Positions 9,156 through 20,764 of a stretch of DNA of 64,000 nt are shown here, one piece after another. The translations under genes were made by a program, and so were the position numbers. Location of the stretch: assembly GCA_000310025.1 (NCBI GenBank), contig FN648703.1, positions 5,649 through 69,648 on the forward strand, given 5' to 3'. Within the stretch, counting starts at the first letter, position 1. The number at the start of each line of letters is the position of its first letter. The notes under the pieces were generated by a model. The model saw nothing but the letters and a program-made list of their open reading frames with translations, ran no database searches and was not told the DNA's origin. Origin of the DNA: Ectocarpus siliculosus. Taxonomy: Eukaryota > Sar > Phaeophyceae > Ectocarpales > Ectocarpaceae.

Positions 9156-10927
9156 CGTAGACGATCACCAAACACAAGTGTGGGAAAAACTATGCGACGA
9201 TGTCAAGCGTAACAGGTGTATCGTCCTGAGAAAGGCGAACGCATCGGACGTACGTGGGATTAGAGTAGCTCCGTTGGGAGCGGTCCCAGGGAAAAAAGTG
9301 AGGATCATCAACGACTTCTCCTTTGACCCAAGCACAAGCAAGGGGTCAAAAGGTGGGCTCAACAAAGATACCATCATATCTGGAGTACCACGTTGCCTGT
9401 GCGGCGAAGCACTACCAGCTTTCCTCGAGGAGCTCACTAGCCTACGAGTAAGATGGCCTGACAAGAGAATTCTCGCAGCCAAGGCTGATGTCACCTCAGC
9501 GTTCAGAAATGTTAGGATATCACCAGATCATGCTCACAAGTTTTGCTACGTGATAGGAGACGTGCTAGTAGCAGATCTACGGCTGACATTTGGCTGGGCA
9601 ACGCCACCAGGATTGTGGGGTGTGTTAGCCTCCGCTGCAGAGCACTCGCACCGCAACACGTCCCTCGCGAACGCCCGACTACTACCAGAAGGAATCGCAA
9701 TGATGTCTCACGTCAAAAATGAAACCCCCTTTGGGAAAAAGGCACCCCAACCCCAATTCCATCGTCGGCAGGCGTACAACCGCATAGAGGCGGGGGACCC
9801 GCGGACGATTTCTTGGCCAGGGTCTACGTTGACGATTTCTTGCTCACGAAGGTCCAGCATGACCTCGCTGACGAATCGGCACTCGTTGCTTCCGCCTCGC
9901 TAGCTTCGGATCATGTCAGACTGTTTGGTAAGGGAGAAGCTGGAGAAACCCCCATTCTCGCCCCCAAAAAGAGCACCGACTGGGACACGGTCATAGAGGC
10001 CCTGGGGTACACAATAGACACGCATGATGACAGAATTGCAACTACTCCCGAACGGGTGAGCGCGATTCGGAACACCCTAGAGACAGCTTGGCCCCACGAT
10101 AGGAAGAAGGCCAGTGTTCAAGAAGTCCTCAGCATTGCAGGAAAACTTTGGAACCTTACCTATGTCATCAGGGCTGGCAGGTACTTTGTGTGGCAACTGC
10201 TCCGCCTATCGGGTCTGCATACGCAAGCCAGTCGACACACGCGGTCAAGACGTCTAGTGGACTTGGGTAGAGAGTTCCACGGCGTATCGCTTTCTGGAAG
10301 TGGGCTCTCAACCAGCCCCTGGCGCTTCGAGGGGAGTCCCTCAGCGCATCGTTCCTACTCCACGTTAAACGAGCACCATCACGCCTCTACCTCTCAGACG
10401 CTAGCTTCACAGCGATTGGCGGCTACTGCCCCGAACTAAAGACTTTCTGGAGATACACGATCGAACCTTCGTTGTCTCCGGAGCTCAAGCGCAAGGCGCA
10501 GGTGAAGGAGACGTCAGACATTACGATCAATCTGTTAGAACTCACGGGCATGTTCATGACGGCGTGGGTAGTCCAAATGATCTTGAAAGACAGACCCGTA
10601 GAAGAAGGGCAGTCGGCGTTGATGCGTGGGGACAACGTGTCAGCCGTCAGCTGGACTAACAGGTGTGGGGGGTCGCGTGACAGGCGCGCTAGCCTCAGAA
10701 TGAGACTCATGGGTAGGATGGAAATTTCTTGCGGCTGGTGCCACGTGGCCACGCACATCCCTGGTCGAAAGAACACACTCGCGGACGGGATCTCACGTTG
10801 GGAAGAAAACGAGATCGCCACCAACGTAAGAATGCTCACGAAAGACTCAGGGTGGACACAGCAGGGTATCGGGGAAGGGGGACGAGCGTTGCTCAGCATT
10901 ATTCTCCAAAAGAAATTACCGAAATAA
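9109..10927 (+). pseudogene. Reverse transcriptase and RNase H of the DIRS-type element
   Basis: RT copies element RNA to DNA and RNase H removes the template. The RT phase opens at 9109, overlapping the spacer ORF by 47 bases. Motifs in order: VRIINDFSF, a GGLNKDTI block, KADVTSAFRNVRISP (catalytic Asp), FGWATPPGLWGV, then VYVDDFLL at 9822-9842 with the catalytic Asp pair at 9831-9836. The YVDD motif lies in another phase, so a single-base shift occurred near 9740, by the CCCCAACCCC tract. Connection residues (ASVQEVLSIAGKLWNL) follow. A further shift near 10280 leads to RNase H: Asp in SDAS (10397), Glu in NLLEL (10538), Asp in RGDN (10631) and Asp in LADGISR (10784), all four expected catalytic acids. 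The frame ends at a TAA at 10925. Domains are complete but the frame is broken twice. Confidence 0.88.
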
Positions 10928-11342
10928 AGTCTGGACGACTCGGTATGGGACATTATGGTCCAAGGAACAGAAAATATCTGACACGGCAAAGAGATCGAAG
11001 GTAGGGCAGTAGGACACCGCTCTGCGTTCTGGTCGATCAACGAATTATCAAAGGAATTGAGATATCGAGAAGCTGGAGCGGTGGACACGCATCATACTCA
11101 CGGTTTCATGACGCCTTGATAAAAACGGATAGCCGGGGGAGGCAGAGTTGGTTTGGACGACCAAGTTTTCTGTTCTCCCTTCAAGCCAAGTTGGGGCTAT
11201 CCCGGGTTCGGCATGAATTTGTCGTACCTTAGAAAGGAACCTCGAAATGCACGCATTCCTTACGCTGTGAAAACCCGGTGACCGAATATCAGGAACACAG
11301 GGAAAGGATGGCCGGGGAGGCACGAGCGTCGAGGGGGAGCGG
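10928..11342 (+). other. Linker between RNase H and recombinase, no domain recognised
   Basis: About 400 bases inside the element. DIRS1- and PAT-type elements carry a DNA N6-methyltransferase near here. I see no DPPY or FxGxG motif in any frame. This favours an Ngaro-like content, or a lost domain. Confidence 0.45.
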
Positions 11343-12322
11343 TTGGTCAACGCACTCACCTTCGGGTCGTTGGGAAGCGGTACCAATAAGGTGTATCAAA
11401 GGATGTGGAACACTCGAGCAGGGGCGGGTTCGGGCCCGTGGCTCAGCGAGAGCGATGGGGTGGAAAGTGCGGTGCGTGAGTTGTCTGTGTTCATGGCCTG
11501 CCGGTGTTTCGGTCACAAGAACCAGAGTCAGACTATTCGCGGGTATCTGTCAGTCATCAAGTACTTCCATAAGATGCACGCAGGATGGGAGTTGCCTACT
11601 TCGCATTTCCAGATCCTTGCCATGTTGAAGACCTCCACGCCAATACGCAGACGAAGCCTAAGATTAGGAATCCACATTCGTGGGACATGCTACAAGCTGG
11701 AAAGGCCGTGGTCGAACATTCGAGAGAATCAGGAAAGTTGATTTGGTGTGGACTTGCCCTCTCGTACCTGCTGATGTGCCGAGCTTCAGAAATCTGGGCG
11801 GACGACTCGGGGCTCGTGCACTCAGATTTTTGCCTGACTAGAGGAGACCTGGGTTTCTTTTGCGGTCCGGTAAGGGTTGCATGGGCAGACAGACGGCAGG
11901 CTAGCCGAGTGGAAGTCACGTTCAGAGCATCAAAAGCAGATCAGAAACGTTTGGGAGCAACGGTCACTAGATCAGGAGAAGCGTTGAAGGTGTTACTCGA
12001 TCTGTTAGATCTGCACCCCGAGCTCGGGAGTCATGCGCCGTTGATGCAATCGTGGACACAAGACAGGTGGAAGGTTATTTCGAGGGCAGAGGCATCGAGA
12101 CACTTCAGGTTACTCGTGAGCGTGGCGGGTAGAGACCCGCAGAAGTATGCGTTGCATTCAGGGAGGATCGGGGGGGCCACGCACCTAGCAAGTATGGGGG
12201 CGTCGGTAATCCAGATTCAGAGAGCCGGGAGGTGGAAATCATCGGCTTTTATGGTGTACGTTAGGGCTGGGGGTGAAGGAGCGAAGTTCGTGTCTCAGGC
12301 CCTTACGGAACCCGAGGAGTGA
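11343..12322 (+). pseudogene. Tyrosine recombinase (YR) of the DIRS-type element
   Basis: Integrates the circular DNA intermediate. The N-terminal part (11343 to about 11630) reads like a SAM-like core-binding domain (TIRGYLSVIKYFHKMHAGW). The catalytic part is in another phase from about 11600 on, so one single-base shift separates them. Catalytic residues are all present: Arg in LLMCRASEIW (11780), Lys in RASKADQ, His and Arg in HSGRIGGAT (12155, 12164), Trp in the His/Trp position of AGRWKSS (12233) and the nucleophile Tyr in FMVYVR (12257). The frame stops with TGA at 12320, 50 bases before B1. The HxxR and GRW...YVR pattern is characteristic of DIRS, Ngaro and PAT recombinases. No true ATG is obvious because the start region is shifted. 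Confidence 0.88.
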
Positions 12323-12371
12323 CCAGGGAGCGGTTTCGGAGGAGTAGGTCATCGGACATGCCTAATGGAGT

Positions 12372-12570
12372 AAGATATGTTTAGGCCAGAGGTCGAAACA
12401 ATAGTAATGATAGTAGGGCAATCTTGGGAAGTTTGCAACGGGTTAGTCCGATTAGAAAACGTTGGGCGCAAGACGGCATTGTACCTGCGCTCTCAATTTG
12501 TTTCATTTGTCTTGGTTTTTCTTTGGTTGACTACAGAAAAATAATCCAGAATTCTTGAGCAAACATAAAC
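12372..12570 (+). repeat. Split direct repeat B1
   Basis: About 199 bases from AAGATATGTTTAG to AAACATAAAC, matching B2 with roughly a dozen differences. It abuts A2 with one intervening base (12571). Confidence 0.9.
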
Positions 12571-12571
12571 A

Positions 12572-12796
12572 TGAAGATTCAGTATGTTTTTGAATCTGTT
12601 GTTTGTGGAGGCGTGTTGGAATTCGGAAAAGCGGGGATCGAAGAGAAATAGAGACAGCCTCGGTATCAGAAAGTTTTTGTGCTCTCGCTGGGCGAGAGTC
12701 AAGCAAGTGCATTTGAGAGAAGGAGAGAAGTAGCAGAGATAGCAGCTTTGAGGAGTAGCAAACACGGAGTGCCGCCTAGGATTTTTGATCGATTTC
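12572..12796 (+). repeat. Split direct repeat A2
   Basis: About 225 bases, a copy of A1 placed between B1 and B2. It differs from A1 by scattered substitutions and a 2-base insertion (ATTTTTGATC against ATTTGATC). The gag start that follows A1 is absent here. A unique 98-base spacer (12797-12894) follows. Confidence 0.9.
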
Positions 12797-12894
12797 CCAC
12801 CCACCCACACCTATCGCTCAAGAGAGGGGGGAGCATGGGGGGGTCTAGTCGGTCGACGACTAGAGGTACCAAGTGTAGGTAGTTTATTATGAGC

Positions 12895-13092
12895 AAGATA
12901 TGTTTAGACCAGAGGCCGAAACAACAGTAATGATAGTAGGGCAATCTTGGGATGTTTGCACCGGGTTAGTCCGATAAGAAAACGTTGGGAGCAAGACGGC
13001 ATTTTACCTGCGCTCTCAATTTGTTTCATTTGTCTTGGTTTTTCTTTGGTTGCCTGAGAAAAATAATCCAGAATTCTTGAGCAAACATAAAC
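12895..13092 (+). repeat. Split direct repeat B2 (right terminus)
   Basis: Copy of B1 that ends in AAACATAAAC at 13092, after which similarity stops. This defines the right end of the element. No target-site duplication is visible between the flanks of A1 and B2, as expected for recombinase-mediated insertion. Confidence 0.88.
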
Positions 13093-15805
13093 CCAACAAT
13101 GGTGTTGTTGTGGTCATTTATTTGTGTTGTAACGTTTCTGACCGCCGTACGAACGATGGGAACGATGTTGTTACTCGACATCAAGCCACGTACGAACGAT
13201 GGGAAATATGTTGTCACTCAACGTCAAGCCACACATTCTTCACTTCAAACTCTAGACAGTCAGAATTAATTGTACAGTTGGTTGCCGCGTGTCACCATTA
13301 CTGTCATCGCCACTCACCAGGGCGTTGTTTAGCGTCAATCGGACCTTTGAACTTTGCAACAGGCACTACTCACACTGCTGTACATGTAGATATTTCAGTC
13401 CTCTTCGCGGTATTGTTTGGGTTATTATTCTGCATGTTTTTATCGGATCCTGCAGCCTCCACCGTCATGGGATGGTTCTTACAGTAAATAGCATCTCCAC
13501 ACGATAATATCTCCTTGGGCAAGCCTTCATCACCTTAGCATACAGGTACCCGTGCGTTCTCACCACACATTACGCGGTGCCACGCCTTTCCACTCTCTCA
13601 CCCACGTACCGGAACAAATTCTCATCAGCTTTCCAACTTCTTCGCCGTCTTACTTTTTCTCTCCCTTTCCACCGTCGTCGATTACTCTCGCTTGCGATTC
13701 GGCCCCCCGCGCCCCCTGGGGGCGCGGGGGCCGTTCAGTACCCGAGTACTAAATAATCGCTTCTGTTCAGAGAGGTTAACGTCGGTCGAAACGAAGAAAG
13801 TAGTAGTGGTTTGAGTCTGAGAATACCGACAAAAACTGTCCCTAGAAAAACTGTTCGTGTTACATGGGTTCTCCGCAGTCAGAAACACGATGACGATGGA
13901 ACCATACATAGCACACAAACCGTGGTCGAGACGCTACCGCCATCCAGCGTAACCTTGCGAGGATTGCGTCACTCCGAGGCCACGCATTGGAGACCTCTTC
14001 ACCGTGTGTGGCGTTGGAGATGGTTGGGATTGGTTATTATGAACTCAGCGACTAACATGTTACCGTTCCCCCCTCTCCTATCGAAACGTCAACATGGTGC
14101 CATCGTCTTGCACTGGCCAACGAAAATTATAGTTCATGCAACTTCTATAGATCTTGTCGCGAACCACCATCAAGCTCCGTGCTCCATCCAACCCACCTAA
14201 GCTGGCACCCTCAAGTACAACATGGTCATATGTATATTACCCGAGGAAGTCCGACGTTTCGTGTCCAATCAATCTCCAATGCAGCACCTACCGACCAGCC
14301 CCCTTGACATCGACCAAATCATCCCACCCTAAGAAAAACTACACATGAACACTACACATGAACTTCCTTCCCACCAACACTGCACTGGCTCCTACCCCGG
14401 CTGCTTTTGTCGCGAAACCAAGACCAAACGATCGCAACATTGAACCGACACCATTCGACGCGCGATCGTGGAACGTTATTTCCCAACTTTATACATGCGA
14501 CAGATGAAGAGTGCATGCACTTCGGCTTTCTTGCGTCTACATGTCGCACAAATGAAAAACGCCGAAGCAAACCTCACAGACATTGCCCCATTTCAACAGC
14601 AAAACCTCTGAATTCTAGCATACTCGAGACTAAAATTATTGAGAAAACGTCCCTGCTGACCCAGGTCTTACCAATCCATCACCCTGAAAATATTAGTATA
14701 CCACATGACACCGAGCCCGACGCGACTTCACAGCCCTCTAAACCTTAACGCTGGGTTTTCAAGCTGCCGTACACAAACCCAGGTGTTATTAGCCCATCCG
14801 AAGCAAAGGCCGCCAACGGATACCATTGTTCTAGGGCTTGGATCCCCATACCGGAAAAAGAAAACCAAGCAGCAAAACTTGACCGTCTGTTTGTCATCGA
14901 GGATCTCTTGAGAGCATATTTGCCGTTCTTTGGTTGTGTGCACAAATTTTCACAGCAACAGCAACGTTCGGATCAACATGAATGTAGCACGGTTACATGC
15001 TGATCCAGCACCAACAACCGCACCAGGATGCAGTTACCAAACCGGCAAGAAGCAGATCTCAGAATCCGCTACGCTGATGTTTTTCTTGGACCCACCACAC
15101 TTACCTGAGACTACGCTGGTTGTACGGCAGCACCTATCGTGCTATCTACAGACATACATACGCATACCTGAACACCAAACGCACCACCAACACAAGCAAA
15201 ATCTGATGGCGACCTCTCCGGAACCCCCCCAACACGAAGCATGTTCGAGCTGTGCTTCTGTCATACACCCCCGGCCACACCCAACAACACAGCCTGCGTT
15301 GGCGCTACCGCCAAGACAACACCAATCTCCAAAAGGTTCACAGGAAAGCGTACCCGACTCACAGATATGACAAAGGCTGCAAAGGCTAAAAAACAAAGCA
15401 ACACACGTTTCGTTTTGACTTCCCACCTCCGGCAGCCGATGTAAACAACGCTTTTTTGTTTGGCCATCTGTCTCCTCTATCGCGGTTTCCCAAAATCGTT
15501 TGATCCCTCTTGCTCTAACCCCCACCAATGAACGAAACTATAAACCGCTCCATCAAACATGCGACCCAACAACAACTACAAAATCAACCGCATGGAGAGG
15601 GCAGCAGTGTTAAAAGGCCTCCGTTGCTCTGTCTCAGAGCATTTCTGCACTTGGCCTGTCCAGCACGGCTGTAGCACACTAGCCTTTAACCAAGTCGGCA
15701 AAGCGAGCGTCACCAAGCTCAAGAAAACGCTGTCTTCATTGCAGGCCTCCCGAAGTTCGGTAGCATATCAGGAAGCTTTCTACATGCTTTGACCATTCGG
15801 TTGTA
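13093..15805. other. Intergenic stretch between the DIRS-type element and the Sec14-like gene
   Basis: No coding segment with family motifs or convincing splice pattern. A GC palindrome sits at 13701-13732. At 15774-15834 there is a near-exact tandem duplication of about 37 bases (ATCAGGAAGCTTTCTACATG-type) that copies the 3' tip of the Sec14-like coding sequence just past its stop. Confidence 0.5.
13701..13732. other. GC-rich palindrome
   Basis: GGCCCCCCGCGCCCCC followed by T and GGGGGCGCGGGGGCC: a 15-bp stem with one bulged C and almost no loop. It follows a C/T-rich tract. Function unknown. Confidence 0.7.
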
Positions 15806-17881
15806 TCAGGAAGCTTTCTGCATGCTTTGACCGTTCTCCGCCAGCACCTTTTCCACGTGGGCCAGCATCGCCAGTTCTTGCGGAGAGCTTCCCAACGCCA
15901 CCTTCAGGGGGTAAAGGAAAAGCATCAACGAGGCAACACAATGGGTTAACAGCAGCTTTTCATGTTCGAGAACACACTCGGCGATATGAGCCCGGGAAGT
16001 CCCTGGGGGGGGGACTCTGGAGGGCCAAGTGCTGGGTTTTATTTTATTCCAGTCACCGCGTTGTTTCTCTGCCCCGGGTGTTTCAAGTATAGTGCGGGTT
16101 TCTTTTTTCGTCCTTGGGAACCACGGAAATAGCACAAAAAAAACAGCAGCACGCAGCAACAGCGGCAGTGGCACAACGATCCTGCTGTCCTCACCTCTCC
16201 CGCCCCACCGTAATGCAGAGGAAGGTGCTCGGATGGAATGACCTTGAGCATCTCCTCTCCCACGTTGGCGACGGGCAACAGGTCGATCTTTTTCTTGGTC
16301 GCCTCGGTCAGCATCGGTTTCACTAGCGCGAACACCGAGTTGAAGAACGACGGCGCATTCAGGATCATAATCTGCGAATACAGTAGCAAAGCGCGACGAA
16401 AGCGGCCAATAATGGAGGCGCATCAATATTTGAAGTTGCTGCTTTACCACACGGCATCAGTTTCCGATGTCGAAGGATCCCCTGGCAGCGATGTATTGTA
16501 CCACTAGAAATCTCCAGCAACCCCCCCATCATTTGACAAAAAAAACATTCTTGAAGATAGAATCTCCGACTGGGCGGCGACGCACCATACGATATAGAGT
16601 GGCTCAGAAAAAATGGGTCACGGAAGAACAAAAACACGGGTGTAGCCCGTGGGAAAATCCGGGGGCCCCGGTGGTCTAGTCGGTATCCGCGAAACCTTCT
16701 AGAGGTCAGGTCAGGGGTTTCAATCCCGGCGTAAGCGAGCTTTTCTTGCAGAGCGAGTTTTTCTCTCGCTTCCGCTCCTGGTCTAGTGGATAGCGCTAGT
16801 TCGTGTGTACACGGAGGGAAGGGAGTGCTGAACTCTTCTCGCATTAAAAATCGAAGGCAAAGTACCGCAGGAGGGGAGGGTAGAGAGGGGCTCTTCTGTG
16901 TGACCACGGGCTGGAGTAAACGGCACTAGTGCTGTTTACGCTGATTTGAAGTGAAGACAAAAAAATAAATATGCATCATGTTATCATGTTATTATATATA
17001 TATACTCACAGGATGGTCGTCGTGACGTGATACATTTCTTGTAATTAGTATGGAAAAAAAAAAAAAAAGATGGCTCGATTTTTGAATTTCTACAGCAGTA
17101 TGGACCAGACGCCGACTGTACATGGAAGTCGTACGAGTGTCGATTCAGTTGTGCTGTCGCAGCATCTTCCACGCACTTCTTCCAGTGCTGGTTTGTTGAT
17201 TGAAGTCTTGTAGGTCGAGATACAGCAGTGGGATTCTCGGGTTGTGGAGGCAAAAGTAAACCAGAGCAAAAAATATCATACATAGCTCGATTACTGCTGT
17301 GTTTTTGCAACAGGGGTATGGACTAGACGCCGAACGACGTCCGCGTACTACCGCAACGACCTAACTGGATGGGATACTTCCTGCCACGGCGAACCATAGT
17401 ACAGTGCGACGCATACATCCGTTCGTGTGTCGCGCGACTGCCACGTGTGTCGACGACAGGTACACGTAGAGCTCTCGCCATGTTGTCGTTACCGCGCAGG
17501 AGGACCCCTCGGAGATCTTCCACATGGTGCTACAACGACAGCAGTACTACTGTACATAGATGTCGTAGGAGAGTGGAGTTGTGCAGTCACGGCATCTTCC
17601 ACGCACTCTCCTACCGGTGTTTGCGTCGATTGGAGTCTTGTAGGCCAAAATACATGAGTGGGTTGGGTTCCCGGGTTGTGGAAGCAAACCTGCCTGCAAC
17701 AACAGAGAAGGCGGTGTTCTATTTACTAGAGTATCCCGCTCAACTTTATTTTTTTTGCGACAACATGTGGTTGCATATTTCTTTGCCACTGCCGAACAAG
17801 ACCGCTGGATCTTTACGCAGTCCACCTTTCGCATTTATCATTTTACACCGAACGACGCAGGACGGGTCGACCTTCATCATT

Positions 17882-17915
<34 letters not shown>

Positions 17916-20764
17916 CTTCACATGAAAAACCGTTCGGATCTCTCTCTACCCAGTAACTTCATATGTCCGTACTTGTGGATTACCTTTTGGAAATTGTGGG
18001 AATCTCTTCATTCCGAGAGAGCCACAGGTCGGCGTCCGGTCTTTTCTTTTTTTGTATGCACTTTTCTTATATGCACTTTTCTTCCTGTGAAGTTTTGACG
18101 TTGCGCTTGCCATCGTCGCTGAAGTGTTTGTGGCTTCAAACCTTCTCAGCCGGCCTTCAAACTTCTTGCTTGTGATAAGTCTCCGTGGTAACTTCTCCGC
18201 GCATGAGTCATATACAGTTATGACCTGCACTTTGACTTTCACGATGGGTATTTTACCTCTCTCTTTGTCTTGCATTGGTGAGTACCTGCGTTATACGGAA
18301 GGATCGTTCCACGACGCAAACGTCGACGTTTCCGTTTTTCTTTTTTGTTCCCTTCGCACTCCTTCCTTGCGGCGGTTTTCACACCGACTTCGAACGTGGG
18401 GTGCAATTTCCTCTCTTCGTACCTTCCTCGTCGGCCTTCTCCATCGTTATGTACAAATGTATACCTCGATTTTTTTGCTTTTCGATTCCGATAGAGACAA
18501 GGCTACGGACTGACATTTCCCTTTCGCCCCCGGCGGGACCGGGCGCTCGTCGAGTGCCGAAATTCTTCACCACTTCCTTGCCTCTCCCAACACCGTCCCT
18601 TCTTCCCGCCCCAACAAATCTTCTCCCCTTCTTCTTCTTCTTTCCTTCCTCCCGGACACTCACCACCATCCGTCCTGGATGTTGGCCCCCAGCCCCATTG
18701 GGGGGCTACTACATATTTCAAGCGATTAATTACCCTCGTCATTCGACGTCGAGCACGCAGTAGGTGCCTACCGCAAGGTCTCGCCTCTCTAGTGACGAGC
18801 GACGATGCGGTGTCAAATTAGGTATCCTGTGGTCCTGTTCACGTCTTTGATGCTATCACGACAAGCGCGTTCCACAACGCCTTCCCTTGTTAACAAGCAA
18901 GTCGAACATGTTACACTCACGAGCAAGCGTCTGCTTCTTCTCTTGTCCCTCTGGGATTTGAATCCGCTCCCTTCCCTTCACCCAAAGGTTCAACATGTGC
19001 GTTTAGATCACAGGGTCCAAAGGGTTCCACACTGCTACTGCATGGACGTCAACGTAGGTGGAGCGACCCGTCGCGGTGCACACAAGACACGTCACAAGGT
19101 TCACCTTGAACGAGCGCTGCGGATAGTGCCTCGACATCATGCCGACGCTGGTCTTGAGAAACGCCAACGACTCGCCGACGAGGTCCCTGAACCTCATCCC
19201 GGCCAAGTCGATCACAATCGTGATGCGCTGGCTTTGCCTGGGCTGGAGCACCTGTGGCAACCCGTACGGGAAACAGGGCCAACAGAAACAAAACAATGCT
19301 GGAAATGCAACCAAGGCATGAGGCGGGTCGCAGAACAATCGCAGGGCACAATACGCACGACATCTGAAAAAGGAAAAGGCTTTTGTGCAGGACTCAGTCC
19401 GTCATCCTGTCACCTTCCACAAGAACTCCATGCAGTACACGTAGTGGTCCAGCAGTTCCGACTTTGTGATGCCCAGCATCTTGAGCTCGGCAATGTCAGA
19501 CTGCCAGGTCTCTCGTAGTAAGTCACCCGCCCATCCTTGTCCGGGAGGTGAAAGCAGTGGGCGTACTTGCTCTTTATTAGCGCAAACCTGTTGTTGCGGG
19601 AGTTTCGGAGAGGACGGCAACGCTGGGGTTGAGAAAAAAGGAGTTCCTTGTACGCACTGGCCGAGTAGGAAAAAGCTTAGGGTTATGTCGGTCAATCATG
19701 GAGCGACCAAAGGGTTGCACGACTAGGCAGAGTTGTACGTGCAGCATACACCAACAGGCCAAAGGCATGAGATGAACTTCCCAAGGTACTACGACTTCCT
19801 TTCTCCATCCGATCCCATCGATCATGTCGCCACCAATTTCGCCGGAAAAAGGGCGAGGGAACCGTAACTGAGACAGCGTTTCCAAATGTACACGCGAAGG
19901 CCTCGAACAGCACCGATGTGCTGTCGAGTCACGGTGAGTCCCTGACTGGAACCGATGAGGTCACAAAAACGAAAACAACAGCAACACCCTTCCCAAAAGA
20001 ACAACATACTCCTCGAGAGCAATCCTCGTTGCGACCACCGCTCAAGAATCTACGTCGTACTAATGTATCGAGGCAGGGCTTTCCATAGAAGCACACTTTC
20101 TTGGACGGGTGCCTTGGACAATCATAAAATAAATCTAAATAAAGACATTCCACCGCAGTCTTCGACATGCGTATTGTATTGACGGCGTTACAGCACGTGA
20201 TCATCCGCCCCCCCCCCTCAACTGCTGTGTGCTGCATCCAATCCAACACCCTCGTATGCGGCATGAGGAACGTGGCAAGTTTGGATACTTGGAGTGCGGT
20301 GTATTCCCCTAAGACTTTAGGTATTCCTAGGAAGCCAAGGCTACAGTAGCAGCTCCTCCTCCATCGAAGGAAATTAGCGCCCAAGTAGTCCCTGCTCTTT
20401 GCGGCAAAGCCACATCTTGGAAAGCGATAGCGGGAGTGTCGCTCACCAATCCTGTGCCAAACGGTTTGCCTGCAATGTTCACCGCAGGTTCAGTCACTCA
20501 ATTCGATCTGGGGTGGACTCAGCTCCCTGCTGCGGGTGCCAAAACGCAGAAATTTGGGCCACACCGTAACGGTATCTCCATCTCTGCACCAAAACGAAGG
20601 GTGGACTCCCGTGATCTCACTTCGGGTGGGGTCTGTCGAGGATGGTGTCCGCCTCGGTTTCCTTCCTCCAGTCTAGCGTGGCTTCCCACCTCGCCCAAGC
20701 TTTGGCCACGTCCATGCTCTCGGCCAGCAGGAAGCGGTGCGGCATCGGTGCCAGAGAGGACCCA
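15806..20764 (-). CDS. Sec14-like CRAL-TRIO lipid-transfer protein, five exons seen
   Basis: Sec14-type proteins bind and move phosphoinositides or other lipids between membranes. Exons on the minus strand: A 20764-20621 (HRFLLAESMDVAKAWARW, ATLDWRKE: the CRAL-TRIO N-terminal helices); B 19587-19414 (FALIKSKYAHCF, DKDGRVTYYERPG, then HYVYCMEFLWK); C 19251-19105 (QRITIVIDLAGMRFRDLVG, HYPQRSFK); D 16371-16195 (IMILNAPSFFNSVF, KKKIDLL, HLPLHYGG); E 15901-15806 (SSPQELAMLAHVEKVL, stop TGA at 15806-15808). All introns start GT and end AG and the phases fit (AA|G between A and B, phase 0 for the rest seen). Exon B has a one-base shift at the Pro-Gly/Ser-Asp junction (about 19500). Exons upstream of A were not found. 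The C-D intron is 2.7 kb and full of repeats. Confidence 0.82.
16665..16736 (+). other. tRNA-like sequence (SINE head or tRNA pseudogene)
   Basis: TGGTCTAGTCGG at 16672 is a perfect A-box and GGTTTCAATCC at 16716 a near-perfect B-box, exactly 44 bases apart as in a 72-base tRNA. The acceptor arms do not pair (GCCCCGG against GGCGTAA), so it is not a working tRNA gene. A second A-box-like TGGTCTAGTGG lies at 16779 with no B-box. It sits inside the long C-D intron of the Sec14-like gene. Confidence 0.4.
16930..17880. repeat. Diverged tandem duplication of about 430 bases
   Basis: 17142-17270 and 17575-17700 share long words (GCATCTTCCACGCACT, GTCTTGTAGG, CTCGGGTTGTGGA-like) with substitutions throughout. 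The preceding 17095-17130 and 17315-17345 also match (TATGGAC.AGACGCCGA). Both copies lie in the Sec14-like C-D intron. Confidence 0.5.
17882..17916. repeat. (GTT)n microsatellite
   Basis: About eleven GTT units without interruption. Confidence 0.9.
18945..19017 (-). other. Weak tRNA-like sequence
   Basis: On the minus strand TGATCTAAACG (near A-box) and GGATTCAAATCC (near B-box) are 45 bases apart. The acceptor stem is poor. It may be a SINE relic or coincidence. Confidence 0.2.

Larger units (their letters stand above)
5320..13092 (+). mobile_element. DIRS-order tyrosine-recombinase retrotransposon with split direct repeats (PAT/Ngaro-like)
   Basis: A 7.8-kb unit laid out as A1, gag, spacer ORF, RT-RNase H, tyrosine recombinase, B1, A2, B2. 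A1 (5320-5542) matches A2 (12572-12796) and B1 (12372-12570) matches B2 (12895-13092), all in direct orientation. This A1-ORFs-B1A2B2 order is the split-direct-repeat plan of PAT, TOC and Ngaro elements, which replicate through a circle that the recombinase integrates without target duplication. Only one base separates B1 from A2, as expected if that junction copies the joined termini of the circle. All three enzyme domains are recognisable. No methyltransferase (present in DIRS1 and PAT) was seen between RNase H and recombinase. Several stops and single-base frameshifts make the copy non-autonomous as assembled. Confidence 0.9.

Noticed and set aside
13701-13752. Helitron 3' end (hairpin followed by CTAA)
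   Set aside because: The CTAA is followed by A rather than T, the spacing is slightly long, and no Rep/helicase gene or 5' TC end was seen.
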